A stretch of 29,609 nucleotides of DNA from Priapulus caudatus (lineage: Eukaryota > Priapulida > Priapulimorpha > Priapulimorphida > Priapulidae), in contig NW_014577563.1 of the NCBI RefSeq assembly GCF_000485595.1, positions 1 to 29,609 of the forward strand, given 5' to 3'. The translations under genes were made by a program, and so were the position numbers. The notes under the pieces were generated by a model that saw only the letters and a program-made list of their open reading frames with translations, searched no databases and was not told where the DNA came from. Positions 1-9,816 of this stretch are shown one piece after another; position 1 is the stretch's first letter, and each line of letters starts with the position of its first letter.

Positions 1-90
1 CGTACTAATACTCTACTATCGGTACTATGCTAATATGCCGACCGCTACCTCGCCTACTCCCCTATAGAGCGGTCTAGGGAGTCGCCTACT
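1..90. other. Left edge of the window, no gene seen
   Basis: Unique-looking sequence between the window edge and the telomere-like tract. It holds a short direct repeat, TCGCCTACTCC, once before and once after an interrupted CTATAGAGCGGTCTAGGGAG stretch. No open frame or splice signal stands out. Confidence 0.4.
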
Positions 91-138
91 CCTTAACCCT
101 AACCCTCCTAACTCTAACCCTAACCCTAACCCTAACCA
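91..138. repeat. Telomere-like CCCTAA tract
   Basis: Six to seven CCCTAA-type hexamers, some degenerate (TTAACCC, CCTCCTAACT), ending in three clean CCCTAA units. The complementary strand reads TTAGGG, the ancestral metazoan telomere repeat. The C-rich strand runs 5' to 3' from the left edge, the orientation expected at a left chromosome end. The tract is short, about 90 bases in, and followed by dispersed repeats, so it may be a degraded subtelomere or an interstitial tract. Confidence 0.75.
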
Positions 139-154
139 TATCAGCTAGATAGTT

Positions 155-250
155 ACCAGGGTACGTTCGGTATACGGCGACGTACCAACAGGGTACGTTC
201 TGGCAGTACCCTGGGGGACATAGACCCTATCAGCCTCTTAAAGTGGGTTC
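155..250. repeat. Dispersed repeat R2, copy 1 (short form)
   Basis: Contains GGGTACGTTC twice and then GGCAGTACCCTGGGGGACAT followed by AGACCCTATCAGCCT. The same order occurs at 8956-9165. CAGGGTAC and GTACCCTG inside it are inverted repeats that could form a hairpin. This copy lacks about 116 bases present in the second copy. No coding content seen. Confidence 0.7.
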
Positions 251-313
251 ACGTGCATGTGATGTGGGAGTGAAGGCTTGACCTAAAAATGTCAACGTCC
301 GTTGCACAGGCAC

Positions 314-390
314 TTGGACCGTTTCAATAATAAAATGATGGTTAATAAATACAACTTGTCAGTACTAGACCTACCAGTACCAGTAATAGT
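314..390 (+). repeat. Dispersed repeat R3, copy 1
   Basis: Starts near TTGGACCGTTTCAATAATAA and runs through CAGTACTAGACCTACCAGTA. The reverse complement of 2372-2457 shows the same order of motifs, so the pair is an inverted repeat about 2 kb apart. Open frames of about 70 codons here lie inside the repeat and resemble no known protein. Confidence 0.75.
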
Positions 391-565
391 CTTAATGAGC
401 TCTATATCACTGTGTATTTGTGCATGCACAATGGCGTGCGCGCTATGTGTTGCAGCTGTGTATTGGACGGTGTTGTTGACAAAGAATGCCACTGTTGGCG
501 GCAGGAGTAAGATAATATAGATCCTATATTACAGGGAAAAAAATACACGGGGGCTCGGGGCGATT

Positions 566-703
566 TAGCCCCCGAAATGCAAAAAAGAGCCCCGGAAATT
601 CAAAAAGAAGCCCCCGTAAACTTGCATAGAGAGTTCAATGGCAAACCAAATTTTAGAAGTGCTATTTTTATGCACGCGAGCTTGAAAAGTAGCCCCCGAA
701 AAA
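566..703. repeat. Degenerate repeat of AGCCCCCGAAAT motif
   Basis: AGCCCCCGAAAT, AGCCCCGGAAAT, AGCCCCCGTAAA and AGCCCCCGAAAAAT occur near positions 566, 588, 609 and 691. The first three are about 21 bases apart and separated by A-rich spacers. It looks like a decayed tandem repeat. An open frame across it (577-855) is low complexity and not called as a gene. Confidence 0.5.
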
Positions 704-727
704 TAAATTTTAATTTTTTCCCTGCTA

Positions 728-838
728 TATTATATCATACACACTATATATATTATTCTATATATATGCACGTATATATATACACACATATATACACACT
801 ATATATATACACACATATACTATATTATCCTATATTAT
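728..838. repeat. AT/CA microsatellite
   Basis: Imperfect alternation of TATATA and CACACA blocks, with ACACACTATATATATACACA-type units occurring more than once. It directly precedes dispersed repeat R1. Confidence 0.8.
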
Positions 839-1225
839 TAGCTCATCTGACATAGTCAGATGCAGCTTGTAGAATTGCTTGATCGCTCCGTGCGTCGTAG
901 TACCGTCCGTCCCGGTCCGCGTCCGTCAACAGTTGGCACAAATCTTAACCGCTCGGCGTACGGGGTCACGATATTCGGGTCGTTGGGGGGATCGTCAAAA
1001 CGAGTTGGGCTGTCGAAGCTTGGGGTCAAAGGTCCAAAGGTCAAGAGGTGTAAAAGACGGGGGAACATTCACTCCTTAACTTAAGGTATAGGGAGGAAAA
1101 TGCAGAATTGCGGCACAATCTAAACGCGCTCGACTAGCTCGTGATAGTCGGTGTAATGCATCTGGTAGGAAAAGCCATCACTTGCCGAAATTGGAGTCAC
1201 AGGTCAAATAGGTCATGGGCACAGG
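835..1225 (+). repeat. Dispersed repeat R1, copy 1 (uninterrupted)
   Basis: Matches 8001-8022 plus 8578-8965 in the same orientation. Shared landmarks in order: TTATTAGCTCATCTGACATA, CAGATGCAGCTTGTAGAAT, ACGAGTTGGG, GGTCAAGAGGTGTAAAA, AACTTAAGGTAT, AAAATGCAGAATTGCGGCAC, GTAGGAAAA and GTCACAGGTCAA. This copy has no insertion after CTGACATA, so it preserves the empty site of the element at 8023-8577. Divergence between copies is mostly single-base gains and losses. Open frames on both strands (856-1084) are not conserved between copies, so no protein is called. Confidence 0.8.
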
Positions 1226-2371
1226 GCAGATTTTAGAAGATTTTCTGAGGACATGGTCTGACGGAGCGATTGAAAAACTTTTTTGTTTCAGCGGTGACCT
1301 AGCATTTTTATGGCATTATTGAAAGGACCCATGAAATCACTTTCTGCTGACCATGCGAAGAGTAAGTGTCAGATAACGTTTTGATCTTCAAGAGGAGGGT
1401 TAAACATGGATTTGTTGACTGTCTGTTAGAAAGAATTTGACTGCCGGGTTTGCTAGTAGAATCTATACATGCCTGGATGTATGAGGCTACATGTCACAGT
1501 GAAATTTCAAAAGCTAAATTTGTTAAAGAAGGTTTATGCTCCTTAATCGTATAATTTATATGGCATTACTGTAGTGTCAGTATGTTACATGTAACGTATG
1601 CCACTCCAGTGCCTACTGCGAGTGCATGTGTTGTGGTACTGTGGAGTTTTTGCCTTAATTGGCTACAGGTGGCAGCTCTCTTATGCCGCAGCCTGTATGC
1701 TTGCGTAGGTAAATGGATGAGTGCTTACCTATTCTGTCTTGCAGATAGTTGTTTGCTACCAGCGTATGATGGGAGCTTCCATCTTTAATCTGAAGACACT
1801 TAAACGTACGCGCCTATCTCGTGGCAAACTTTCATAAAGATCCCAGACGAACATTCTTTTGAGAAGGTTCCTGATACCATCCCTGTGGCATTCCACTGTT
1901 TCGGCGTGTATGCTGAACACATTTGGGACTAACAGGGTTTACTAGAATGCCCACCACTCCACACAGAGTCAGCCGCAGTAGAGGGCGTTAGATGAGCGCT
2001 GGTCGGCTAATGCGGGCACTTGTATATATTGTCTATATTCAATCTTAACTCTGCCGCCAACAGGTGGTATTCTTGTCAACAGACAAGACCATTCCTTACA
2101 GGCCCCACCACTGTTTGCAGCTCAGGCAACCTGCCGCGCACAGCCTAAGTACACACGCTATGAACCATATGTGACGTTCAAAAAGCTATAGTCTTCCAAA
2201 AAAAGAAGAGGTAATGGAAACAAAGTAAGTGTGAGGTGGATGTCCAACGCTAATTTAGATGTAATTTTTATTCGAGTTGACACGTAATGATATCATTCGG
2301 TAAAATTAGTCAAGCAATATGTTGAATTTGCTCGGTTTTGGAGTGTCATAACTTATATTATATTACTCCTG
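1226..2371. other. Non-coding stretch, nothing recognised
   Basis: No open frame with protein-like composition, no tandem array and no inverted terminal repeats. The longest frame (1582-1788) is 68 codons and has no recognisable motif or splice context. It is probably intergenic or decayed repeat. Confidence 0.5.
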
Positions 2372-2457
2372 TATTACTGGTACTGGTACTGGTAGGTCTA
2401 GTACTGACAAGATTGTATTATTAACATCGGCATCATTTTATTATTGAAACGGTCCAA
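2372..2457 (-). repeat. Dispersed repeat R3, copy 2 (inverted)
   Basis: Reverse complement of 314-390, with GGTACTGGTAGGTCTAGTAC and ATTTTATTATTGAAACGG as landmarks. The GGTACT motif is present once more here than in copy 1. Repeat R4 begins about 60 bases downstream. Confidence 0.75.
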
Positions 2458-2520
2458 TGCTGTGGTCCGTTGCTTCCACACACCCACGGGTAGATTGTTC
2501 ACTAAGTCTCTAGTACTAAT

Positions 2521-3145
2521 AGCCCGCGGATAGTGCCGGCAGGCGCTATAGAACATTGTCAGCTCGATTCGCTTCTGCACATTGTCCCGATTGATTCCAC
2601 GAATAAATGGCTCAGAAAACGGAAAAATGATCGGGGCTTTTTTAACACTTATTTATCTACATGGACATCTCACCTATCTTTTCTGAACACTTTCACAGCA
2701 ACTTTACCCACATGTTTTATCCTTTTATTACTCAATTTTCAGCACTACTGGCATATCGTCTGTTTGAAAAAATATTCTGGCGCTGCGAACGCGTCGACGT
2801 CACCGGTGATTGTATATACGTGCACGATAGGCTGCCATTTTGTTTTGCCTTACATATCGCGTGCATGTATAATACAAACCCGGTGACGTTCACAGCTTCG
2901 CACGCCAGAATATTTTCAAATGGATTGCCAGTAGTGCTGACTTTGAGTAATAAATGATAAATACATGGTAGTACAGTTGTTGAAAGTGTTCAAATAAGAT
3001 AGTGAGATCAAGAGCGTATAAAGAAGGAGAGAGCGTATGCAACGGTAAAATGCTGAAACCATGTTGCAGTCATTTAGTCGAATTAAGCAAACTGTTTTTC
3101 GCGTTTTTATTTTGACGATTCTTTGCGAGTATTATTGATAGCTGT
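2521..3145 (+). repeat. Dispersed repeat R4, copy A (interrupted)
   Basis: The reverse complement of 7376-7662 matches the two flanks of this region. The left part (2521-2666) shares GCTATAGAACATT, TCGCTTCT, ATGGCTCAGAAAACG and TACATGGACATCT. The right part (about 3009-3145) shares AAGAGCG, ATAAAGAAGGAGAG, GAAACCATGTTGC and TTTTATTTTGACGATTCTTT. Between them lies an insertion of about 340 bases with inverted ends. In copy B the ATGGCTCAG frame continues for about 26 codons and then stops; here it is frameshifted, so coding is unlikely. Confidence 0.8.
2667..3008. mobile_element. MITE-like insertion with ~36-bp inverted ends
   Basis: The left end reads TCTCACCTATCTTTTCTGAA then CACTTTCACAGCAACT. 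The reverse complement of the right end reads TCTCACTATCTTATTTGAAC then ACTTTCAACAACTGTAC. The alignment is about 30 matches in 36 with a few gaps. The element interrupts R4 exactly where copy B (7376-7662) is continuous. It is about 340 bases long and has no credible transposase frame, so it would be non-autonomous. The exact ends and target-site duplication are ambiguous because the inversion continues into ATC/GAT at both borders. The superfamily is not assigned. Confidence 0.72.
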
Positions 3146-3767
3146 CCTACCGCCTGTTCATATAAAACACCGCATATGTCCGTCTACGATGCCATAAGCG
3201 CTAGAAATGAGCGGTGAAGATCTAGTATTTTCACTGAACACCGACTAACACATTAAGGGTCATACTGCAATAACTCTCTCGCAAGGTGTTATAACTTCGG
3301 TGAACCTGGCGTGTTTCCGTCACATGATTTGACAAATTGGAATGAATGACCGTCCTGTTATTGATTGCCATAGAGTGGTCGGACGCCCCACCTGTCCCCA
3401 CCTCACGCCCCCTCAACGTGGATGTTATAAAACTCCGGTAGGTATTACGTGAGTCAGCGCCCCTAATGGGGCGCTTACAACAAAAAAGCGGCGACCGAAG
3501 CAACACCACTGGAAAGCACTTCGAGAGACTGATGCAGTACTGACCTAATGTCTAGTCGGTGTTAGCGGAAATACGAGAAAATTTTCGCCGCTCATTATCT
3601 CAGCGTATGGGCATCGTAGGGACTATGCGGTTTATTTTATATGAACAAGGTAGGACAGCTGATCAAATAAATGTAGTGCAGAAGGGATCCCGTGCACAAC
3701 GAGTGGGGGGAGGGAGGAAAAAGCGGGAGGGAGAGAAATCGTCCGTGGACGGACGGTAAGAGCGTCC
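3146..3767. other. Non-coding stretch, nothing recognised
   Basis: No protein-like frame. A purine-rich patch (3705-3745) precedes repeat R5. The short frames on either strand have no motif or splice context that would support a gene. Confidence 0.45.
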
Positions 3768-4225
3768 GACAATATTTGAAGGGACGGCCGGTCTCACGGC
3801 CGGCAAACGGCCTCGCCCGACTCTAGATACAAGGCCGAAGGCAAACGGGGCCCCCGCCCCAAAAGCCAAAGTAAAAAAAAAAAGCGAGTCGTAATGACAG
3901 TCCGAGAACTGGTCAGGAGGCCAATCGAACCCCAAGACGAATAAATCACCCGGCCCCCAAGCCGTCATTGCAAGCCAACTAGCCAGACCATAAATCAGGA
4001 AAGGCAGTGGACGGCGGGCAACGCGTTCAACAGTTAAAAGAGAGGGTTTTAGACGAGAAACGGGAGAGTCCCGGCGACCTGCCCGGTTGGCAACGTGTAG
4101 CACTGTCACTATTCGTCGTGTGTGGAATAAAAGCTATAAACAAAGTTGTTTACGCGTTTCAATCATCGTTAGCGTATTACTATCTAGCGATTTACCAGTC
4201 TAGGCGATCACATCTAGAGGCTCAT
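3768..4225 (-). repeat. Dispersed repeat R5, copy 1
   Basis: Aligned with 6970-7378 in the same orientation. Shared landmarks: GTCTCACGGCCGG, AAGGCCGAAGGCAA, AATCGAACCCC, AATAAATCAC, CCAGACCATAAATCAGGAAA, TTAAAAGAGAGGGTTTTA, GGAGAGTCCCGG and CACTGTCACTA. On the minus strand it carries TGGCTAGTTGG (A-box-like, 3975-3985) and GGGGTTCGAT (B-box-like, 3924-3933), suggesting a tRNA-derived SINE read leftward; the strand given reflects this. An alternative is a fragment of a larger element, since the shared region extends well upstream of the A box. A 148-codon minus-strand frame (3663-4109) lies on the repeat and is not preserved in copy 2. Confidence 0.65.
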
Positions 4226-6969
4226 TTGGCGCCGTTTGACCAAAGAATCTTCGTCTCCCTTTGCGACACAACGCAAAGTCGCTACCCTACGATGCAACGA
4301 AGTCGAGAGAGAAACTGAGTGAAGACACGCTGGAAACGACTGAAGAACGAAGAAGAAGAAAGAAGACGACAACCTATGACTCAATTCGGACTATTGTGAC
4401 GTGGGAATGAATGTTACCCGTTTTTCGCGCAGACGAGCATTGTGTATGAAATGCCTACGAAGCAATGAGATCGGCCGCTACAGCGCATATAAGTGCCAGA
4501 ACTTATCTTGTACACCTGGTTATCGACGGACAGCCCGAGAAACAAGCACCCGAGATTCCAGCAAATCTGCAGATGCCGGATAACGCACGAACAATGCAAT
4601 TTAGTACACATTACTGGGGTGGCAACGATCACAACAGCCGTGACACAACCCGAAGATATAGCTGGCACATAAGGTAGTCCTACCGCTGGTTGACCAAGCA
4701 AGAAAGAGCGCATGATAACGACATTGGCAACACGTATTACGGTGAGTGAATGGCAATCTATGTCGGCGGCTATTCTCATTTCAGTAATTAAACTGGAAAA
4801 TTAGTTTGCAAAAAACCACATGTTTATATACACAAGAGTGTTAGGCGAAATACTAATTAAAGACTTTTCCTACACTATCACTTTCCAAACCACCACCCCC
4901 ACACCTGGATTAACGATTTTCATAACTGTGTCGCTACATGCCCGGAATTATTCGTTACGTGAATACGTAGAATATAGTACCAAATCTGTGTAGAACTTTA
5001 AAGAATGACGCCAGGGGTATATCGCATTTTACTTGCGTAAGAAGGCAAGTTGGCTGATATAAAGCATGAATGACCTCAACGCATATAGTGTAAGAGAACG
5101 AGTCGAGGTGCTAGTTAGCGCACGGATACAAGTTTTGATGTAGCGAGAGGGACATGGACTCCCTGAATCGGCTGCAGAATGGTCCACGAAAGTAAAGTCG
5201 GCCAACAAGCGATAGCATTTCGAAACACAACGGTATGTGTAACGAGGTCAGCAGGACCACGGGGGTTCTATAAGTGCTAAAAACAGCGAGATCAACTCGA
5301 CAAGCCACTTCCAATTCTAACCGGTGTGAGGGCATCTACGTGCTATTATTTACTTATAACAGGGTTTTACAATGTCACCGCCCATGTTTAGAGATAAATT
5401 GTCCCACTCTCAATTACAAGTGTGAGGTTCCACTGGGAATGTAACCTCGCTCTTTAGAGGCCAAAACACCTACCGCAACCATTCACGCCCCCAAGCAGGC
5501 GCCCATCCAGCCATCGCTACCCTGTTATTATTCCCAAAAGTGTTTGTTGTTTGTTATGTTGGAACAAATTATATAAATAAATGAAAGCCGATGACACAGT
5601 TGTTTCACCAGCCTATCTGAATGTATGAAGTGTATGTATGTATGTAGCGTATGTTTCACCGCCTACCAGGCGATTAATTTCTCTGAAGCGGAAAGGAGGT
5701 ATGATTTTTTGGTCAAGAACGAGGCAGAGGCTATTTGATAGAGAGGTATTATATGCTGTTACGCAGGGCATGCGACCCAGACACAAAATACCCAGAAAAC
5801 GTGCGGCGTCTCGAGGTATTGCACGACAACGCATGCTGCAGTGTACTTGGATATAGTTGTCACCGTTACCACAACCACCCTCGACTCGCACGGTCGCCCC
5901 AGGCCATGGGGGACCCTTGTCGCCGCGGTGGCAACGCAACAGGACATCGGGTGTGGCAGGGGGCCTAACTTGGAGGCTGCTAAGTCTGGTTTGTCTGGTC
6001 GCTGGTTTGCATGGCTTCGCGCATTAGGCGGGGTTATCAAGTAGGTAAGGGCAAACGTCCCTCTTCTTCCTTCCCCCGCAGACTAACGGAGTTCGACAGG
6101 AATACACGAAATGAACAAACAGGAATTTTTTCCATCTTTAAATTTACAATATAAAATGTTTTCCATGTAAACTGTTTTCTAAAAATCTCCTTACTTTCAT
6201 TGTTTATCCTGTGGTGTGGTTCCACGTTATGTTGTATAGCGATGCGCGAGAGACCACAGGGCCAAGTATAACTTTGTACATACAATTTATATTTTTTGCG
6301 CGAATTTGTCACTTTTTCCGTCCGCGCAGTTAAATAACATCCAACTAAGCATAACATTTCTTCGGCACGCGAATGGTAACGCTTGTCACGTAACTTTCGA
6401 AAATATTATAACGCATTTTTTAGCTATTGTACACTTTTACTGATACAGTTTTTAACGAACAGTATAATATGACCGGATTGTAACGGTTTGACGTACGATA
6501 TAAGCGTAAATCGGGACAATTAATCATGCAAGCAGTATATCACGCATTGGTGCGGGGACGACGCGAGTTATTACGCAATGATTATTATACACGGTATTCG
6601 GCATTATATTATCATCGAGTCTAATCGCAGTGAATTGTATTTTATTGTATTGAAATGGGTTGAAATCGTATTTCCTGGTATTGATATGTATTGCATTGTG
6701 TCAGAATATGAATTGTATGCGTATTAGTTGACATGTTACGCGGTGGCAGTTACAGAAACACTAGGTAAGGCCCTATACACCTTAAAACGGTTACGATTAG
6801 CAAGCAAACGCTATCAGCGACGAGGTAGACAGCAAAGCTTTTTTTCCCCGTATATTTTTTCTTAAAAAGTACTCTTCTCCAGTCAGCGAGACTGCATTAA
6901 ATTTGGGGGCAGGGTGAAAATGTAAGTGCAGAAATACTCGTACGTGGGACAGGAACGGGCGACAGAAGG
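4226..6969. other. Long gene-poor stretch
   Basis: No exon, RNA gene or terminal-repeat element could be supported in 2.7 kb. Frames of 60-120 codons occur on both strands (for example 4414-4779 minus and 5613-5939 minus) but show no domain, no conserved-looking composition and no paired splice signals. Minor features: a GTATGTATGTATGTA run near 5630, and a patch of scattered TATTG/GAATTG pentamers around 6630-6730. Confidence 0.5.
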
Positions 6970-7378
6970 CGCCCATATTTAGAAGGGAGGCGTCTCACGG
7001 CCGGGCAACGGCCATCGCCCGAACTCTAGAAGAGGCCGAAGGCAACGGCAAGCAGTAAGCGAGCGTAAATGACAGTGAGAACTGTCAAGAAGGCGATCGA
7101 ACCCCGAAAACAATAAATCACTCGGCCCACAGCCAGTCATTGCAGCCAACTAAGCCAGACCATAAATCAGGAAAGGCCAGTGGAACGCGGCCACGCGTCT
7201 CACAGCTTAAAAGAGAGGGTTTTAAGAGAGAAACGGAGAGTCCCGGACTAGCCGTTGGCACGGTGTACACTGTCACTAATTCGTCGTGTGTGGAAAATAG
7301 CTACAAGTTGTTTACCGTTTGCATCATCGTACTCTCTATCTACGAGTTAACGCGTCTACCGATATCATCTTAGAGCTA
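6970..7378 (-). repeat. Dispersed repeat R5, copy 2
   Basis: Second copy of the repeat at 3768-4225. Read on the minus strand it has TGGCTTAGTTGG (7146-7157), a full match to the Pol III A-box pattern, and GGGGTTCGATC (7095-7105), a good B-box, about 40 bases downstream. This spacing is slightly longer than in a tRNA but tolerated in tRNA-derived SINEs. The AATAAA seen in copy 1 is changed here. The right border abuts repeat R4 copy B directly. Confidence 0.65.
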
Positions 7379-7662
7379 CACTAATACTGCAAAGAATCGT
7401 CAAAATAAACGGAAAAAGTTTATTTTATTCGACTAATACTGGCAACATGGTTTCAAGCCATTTTACACGGTTGTACCGCTCTCCTTCTTTATATCGCTCT
7501 TGTAGAGATGTCCATGTACGACTCAAATACAGTGTTAAAAGCCCGATCATTTTGCGTTTTCTGAGCCATTTTTCGTGAACCAATCGGGACCAAGTGCCAG
7601 AGAAGCGAAATTGAGGCTGACGAATGTTCTATAGCTTGCGGCAGCTATCCGCCGGCTATAGT
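7376..7662 (-). repeat. Dispersed repeat R4, copy B (uninterrupted, inverted)
   Basis: Reverse complement of 2521-3145 without the inserted element. On the minus strand it opens with CTATAGCCGGCGGATAGC. It contains an ATG frame of about 26 codons (AQKTQNDRAFNT at its start) and ends in TTTATTTTGACGATTCTTTG. It shows the pre-insertion state of copy A around GGACATCTCTACAAGAGCG. Confidence 0.78.
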
Positions 7663-8000
7663 AGCTAAGCTAGTTGTTCCAGATTGGAAATCAGTCCGGG
7701 GAACAAAAAGAGAATTTGATGCGTTGTTGTTTTGCAGTTGCAGTCTGCCGAAATTTGTGGTTTTTTTTATCTGGTAACCTGACATCCCCGGATCAGAGAT
7801 ATCTATTTCGCAGGTATTGCTTGAGGTGTTTACAACCTATACTATATACATCACTACACTCGAGTTAAACGTCTACGATACATAAGTTGTTGCCCACCCG
7901 AGTGGTCCTTAGAGCTGACGTACTTGCTATATCGCCCATAAGGTGTTTCAGTGTTTGTAACAAAACTCTTGGCAGAACTCTGTTTTGTATCATTTCTAGC
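7663..8000. other. Short stretch between repeats, nothing recognised
   Basis: Two frames of 60-80 codons (7674-7868 and 7887-8126, plus strand) have no motif, and the second runs into the inserted element at 8023. No other feature seen. Confidence 0.4.
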
Positions 8001-8022
8001 TTATTAGCTCAATCTGACATAA

Positions 8023-8160
8023 GCGCGTCACACAGACCGTTTTTGGCTCGGAGCCTAATTAAGCTCGCGCCAAGATTTGGCCGAGCCGAAAGCGTTCACA
8101 CGGACGGTTTTTGGCCCGGAGCCTAATTAGGCCCGTGCCAGAATTTGGTGCCCATCGAAA
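8023..8160. repeat. Tandem duplication of the element's left end
   Basis: Two imperfect 69-base units start at 8023 and 8092. Both contain ACGGTTTTTGGC or ACCGTTTTTGGC followed by CGGAGCCTAATTA and a GCCAAGATTTGG-type stretch. The inner unit holds GCGTTCACACGG (8092-8103), a perfect 12-base inverted match to 8563-8574, better than the outer end's match. The element could therefore be excised from either unit. Confidence 0.7.
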
Positions 8161-8577
8161 CGTCGACCAGGCCCGACGCCAAATCATTTAGCACCAGTTT
8201 TCGGCGAGTGTAGAGCGGTAGATATCGGTTGAGCGGAAGATGCCGCGATTGTCGAACGTGTACCTTCGACGAAATAAAGTCCAAAACAGTATAGAAAAAT
8301 TCGAAAAATTTGACTCAGGATGCACGTTTTCAAAGATTGATAATTAAACTCGGACGTAAGTAAACCCACTCTGAATCGTAAAAACACATCGTCGGCGACA
8401 TACTGCCAAAGTCTCTGTGAGATATTTTGTGGCAATAAAATTTATTTGAATTTGAATTGGAATTTGACAGACAGTATTCATTTGCCGTACGTGTATAACG
8501 CGGCCGACTCCAAACCGCGCCTGAGCCAAATCTAGCCGCATTTTGCTAGAGCCAAACCATGACCGTGTGAACGCGGC
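8023..8577. mobile_element. TIR element with TAA target duplication, inserted in R1
   Basis: Begins GCGCGTCACACAG and ends CCGTGTGAACGCGGC, which are inverted repeats with small gaps; the similarity continues inward as TTTTTGGCTC versus GAGCCAAA. TAA lies on both sides (8020-8022 and 8578-8580), a trinucleotide duplication of the TWA type known for PIF/Harbinger elements. R1 copy 1 has the uninterrupted site. The element is 555 bases and lacks a transposase-like frame, so it is probably non-autonomous. The left terminal segment is tandemly repeated (next entry). Superfamily assignment is an inference from duplication length only. Confidence 0.75.
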
Positions 8578-8965
8578 TAATAGTGCAGATGCAGCTTGTA
8601 GAATCGACATGAGCGTGCGTCGTCCGTGCGTCCGTCAAGCGTTGTGGCAACAAATCTTAACCCGCGTTGACGTACACGGTCACGAATATTCGGGACGTGG
8701 GGGGTAAATCCGCGAAAACGAGTTGGGATACCCCCTCGAAGCTGGGGGTCAACAGGCAAAGTAGGTCAAGAGGTGTAAAATAAGGGGAATCATTCCCATC
8801 CCTTTAATAACTTAAGGTATATGGAGAAAATGCAGAATTGCGGCACAAATCTAAATCGGCTCGACCTAGGCTGTGATGTGTCGGTGTATAGGCATCATGG
8901 TAGGAAAATGCCATCACTGTCCGAAATTAGAGGTCACAGGTCAACAGGTCCAATGGGCCCAGGGT
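8578..8965 (+). repeat. Dispersed repeat R1, copy 2 (right part)
   Basis: Continuation of R1 after the inserted element. The left remnant is 8001-8022. It aligns with 857-1225 from CAGATGCAGCTTGTAGAAT to the GGTCACAGGTCAACAGG region. It passes directly into repeat R2, whereas copy 1 of R1 is not next to R2, so the two families are separable. Confidence 0.8.
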
Positions 8966-9165
8966 ACGTTCCGGTATACCGAACCGTACCCAGGGTACGT
9001 TCCGGCATAGCCACAAGTTCCCATCTCGCTTAACACTACGTGGCGAGAGGCGTGTAAGGCGAGAGGTGTGCTATTCCTCCGCCGTGTAACTAGTCGGAGA
9101 GCCTGGTCGGTTTAGTTCCGGCAGTACCCTGGGGGACATAGACCCTATCAGTATCAGCCTTTAAC
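8956..9165. repeat. Dispersed repeat R2, copy 2 (long form)
   Basis: Same order as 155-250: CAGGGTACGTTCCGG, CCCAGGGTACGTTCCGGCA, then GCAGTACCCTGGGGGACATA. Between the last two motifs lie about 116 bases absent from copy 1, bordered on each side by GTTCCGGCA. The extra segment contains GGCGAGAGGCGTG and GGCGAGAGGTGTG, a short internal direct repeat. Confidence 0.7.
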
Positions 9166-9816
9166 TTTAAGAGGACACCAGTTGCATTGCACTCACATCA
9201 TCATTATGCACCTGTTTGTTTATTGGGTTTATCCCTGAAGGCACTTACTACCTTGTCATTATATCCAGTGTAGTGGACACCGACAAGTACGAGAACATAA
9301 CATAACACAAGTTACAACAGAAACAGAATGGATGGTCAGGTCAGATTATGCCCCAGATACACGTAAATCGTAATCACGTTAATGCGTAATATACAAATTC
9401 ATGGATATACGAACGGATATCATGTAACATAACTCTAATTGGGTTGTGTATATTTGTGTTAACTTACTATCACGGTAATTTACCGACCAACACTTCATCA
9501 ATAATACGTTAAAAACTACATAAATGTGTATTTTCATCGACCTGGTTCCGCCTCAAGATGGATGGCAAAAGCCATAGACGGGCGACGGGCACAGACGGGA
9601 ATAGAGTTTTATTTCAATAACAGAGACAAGTGCACAAGTCTAGTTTTCCCCACTAGTTCGGAGTGACACCTTTCGGCGATAACAGAGGTTACGTTTTAGG
9701 AAAATGGCTGCCCCCATGGGTTAGGCATGCTCACTTGAAACTGCGAACATGCGCACTCAAACTCGTTCCAAAAAGAACCGCTTTTTCGCTGGCGGCGCGA
9801 CCGTCCAATAAGCCTC
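9166..9816. other. Non-coding stretch, nothing recognised
   Basis: No supported frame, splice pair, tandem repeat or terminal inverted repeat. It separates the R1/R2 block from the 202-base tandem duplication. Confidence 0.45.

Noticed and set aside
2600-2672. ATGGCTCAG frame in repeat R4 as a transposase start
   Set aside because: It is frameshifted here and stops after about 26 codons in the other copy; no catalytic motif.
3663-4109. 148-codon minus-strand frame
   Set aside because: It lies on dispersed repeat R5 and is not kept in the second copy.
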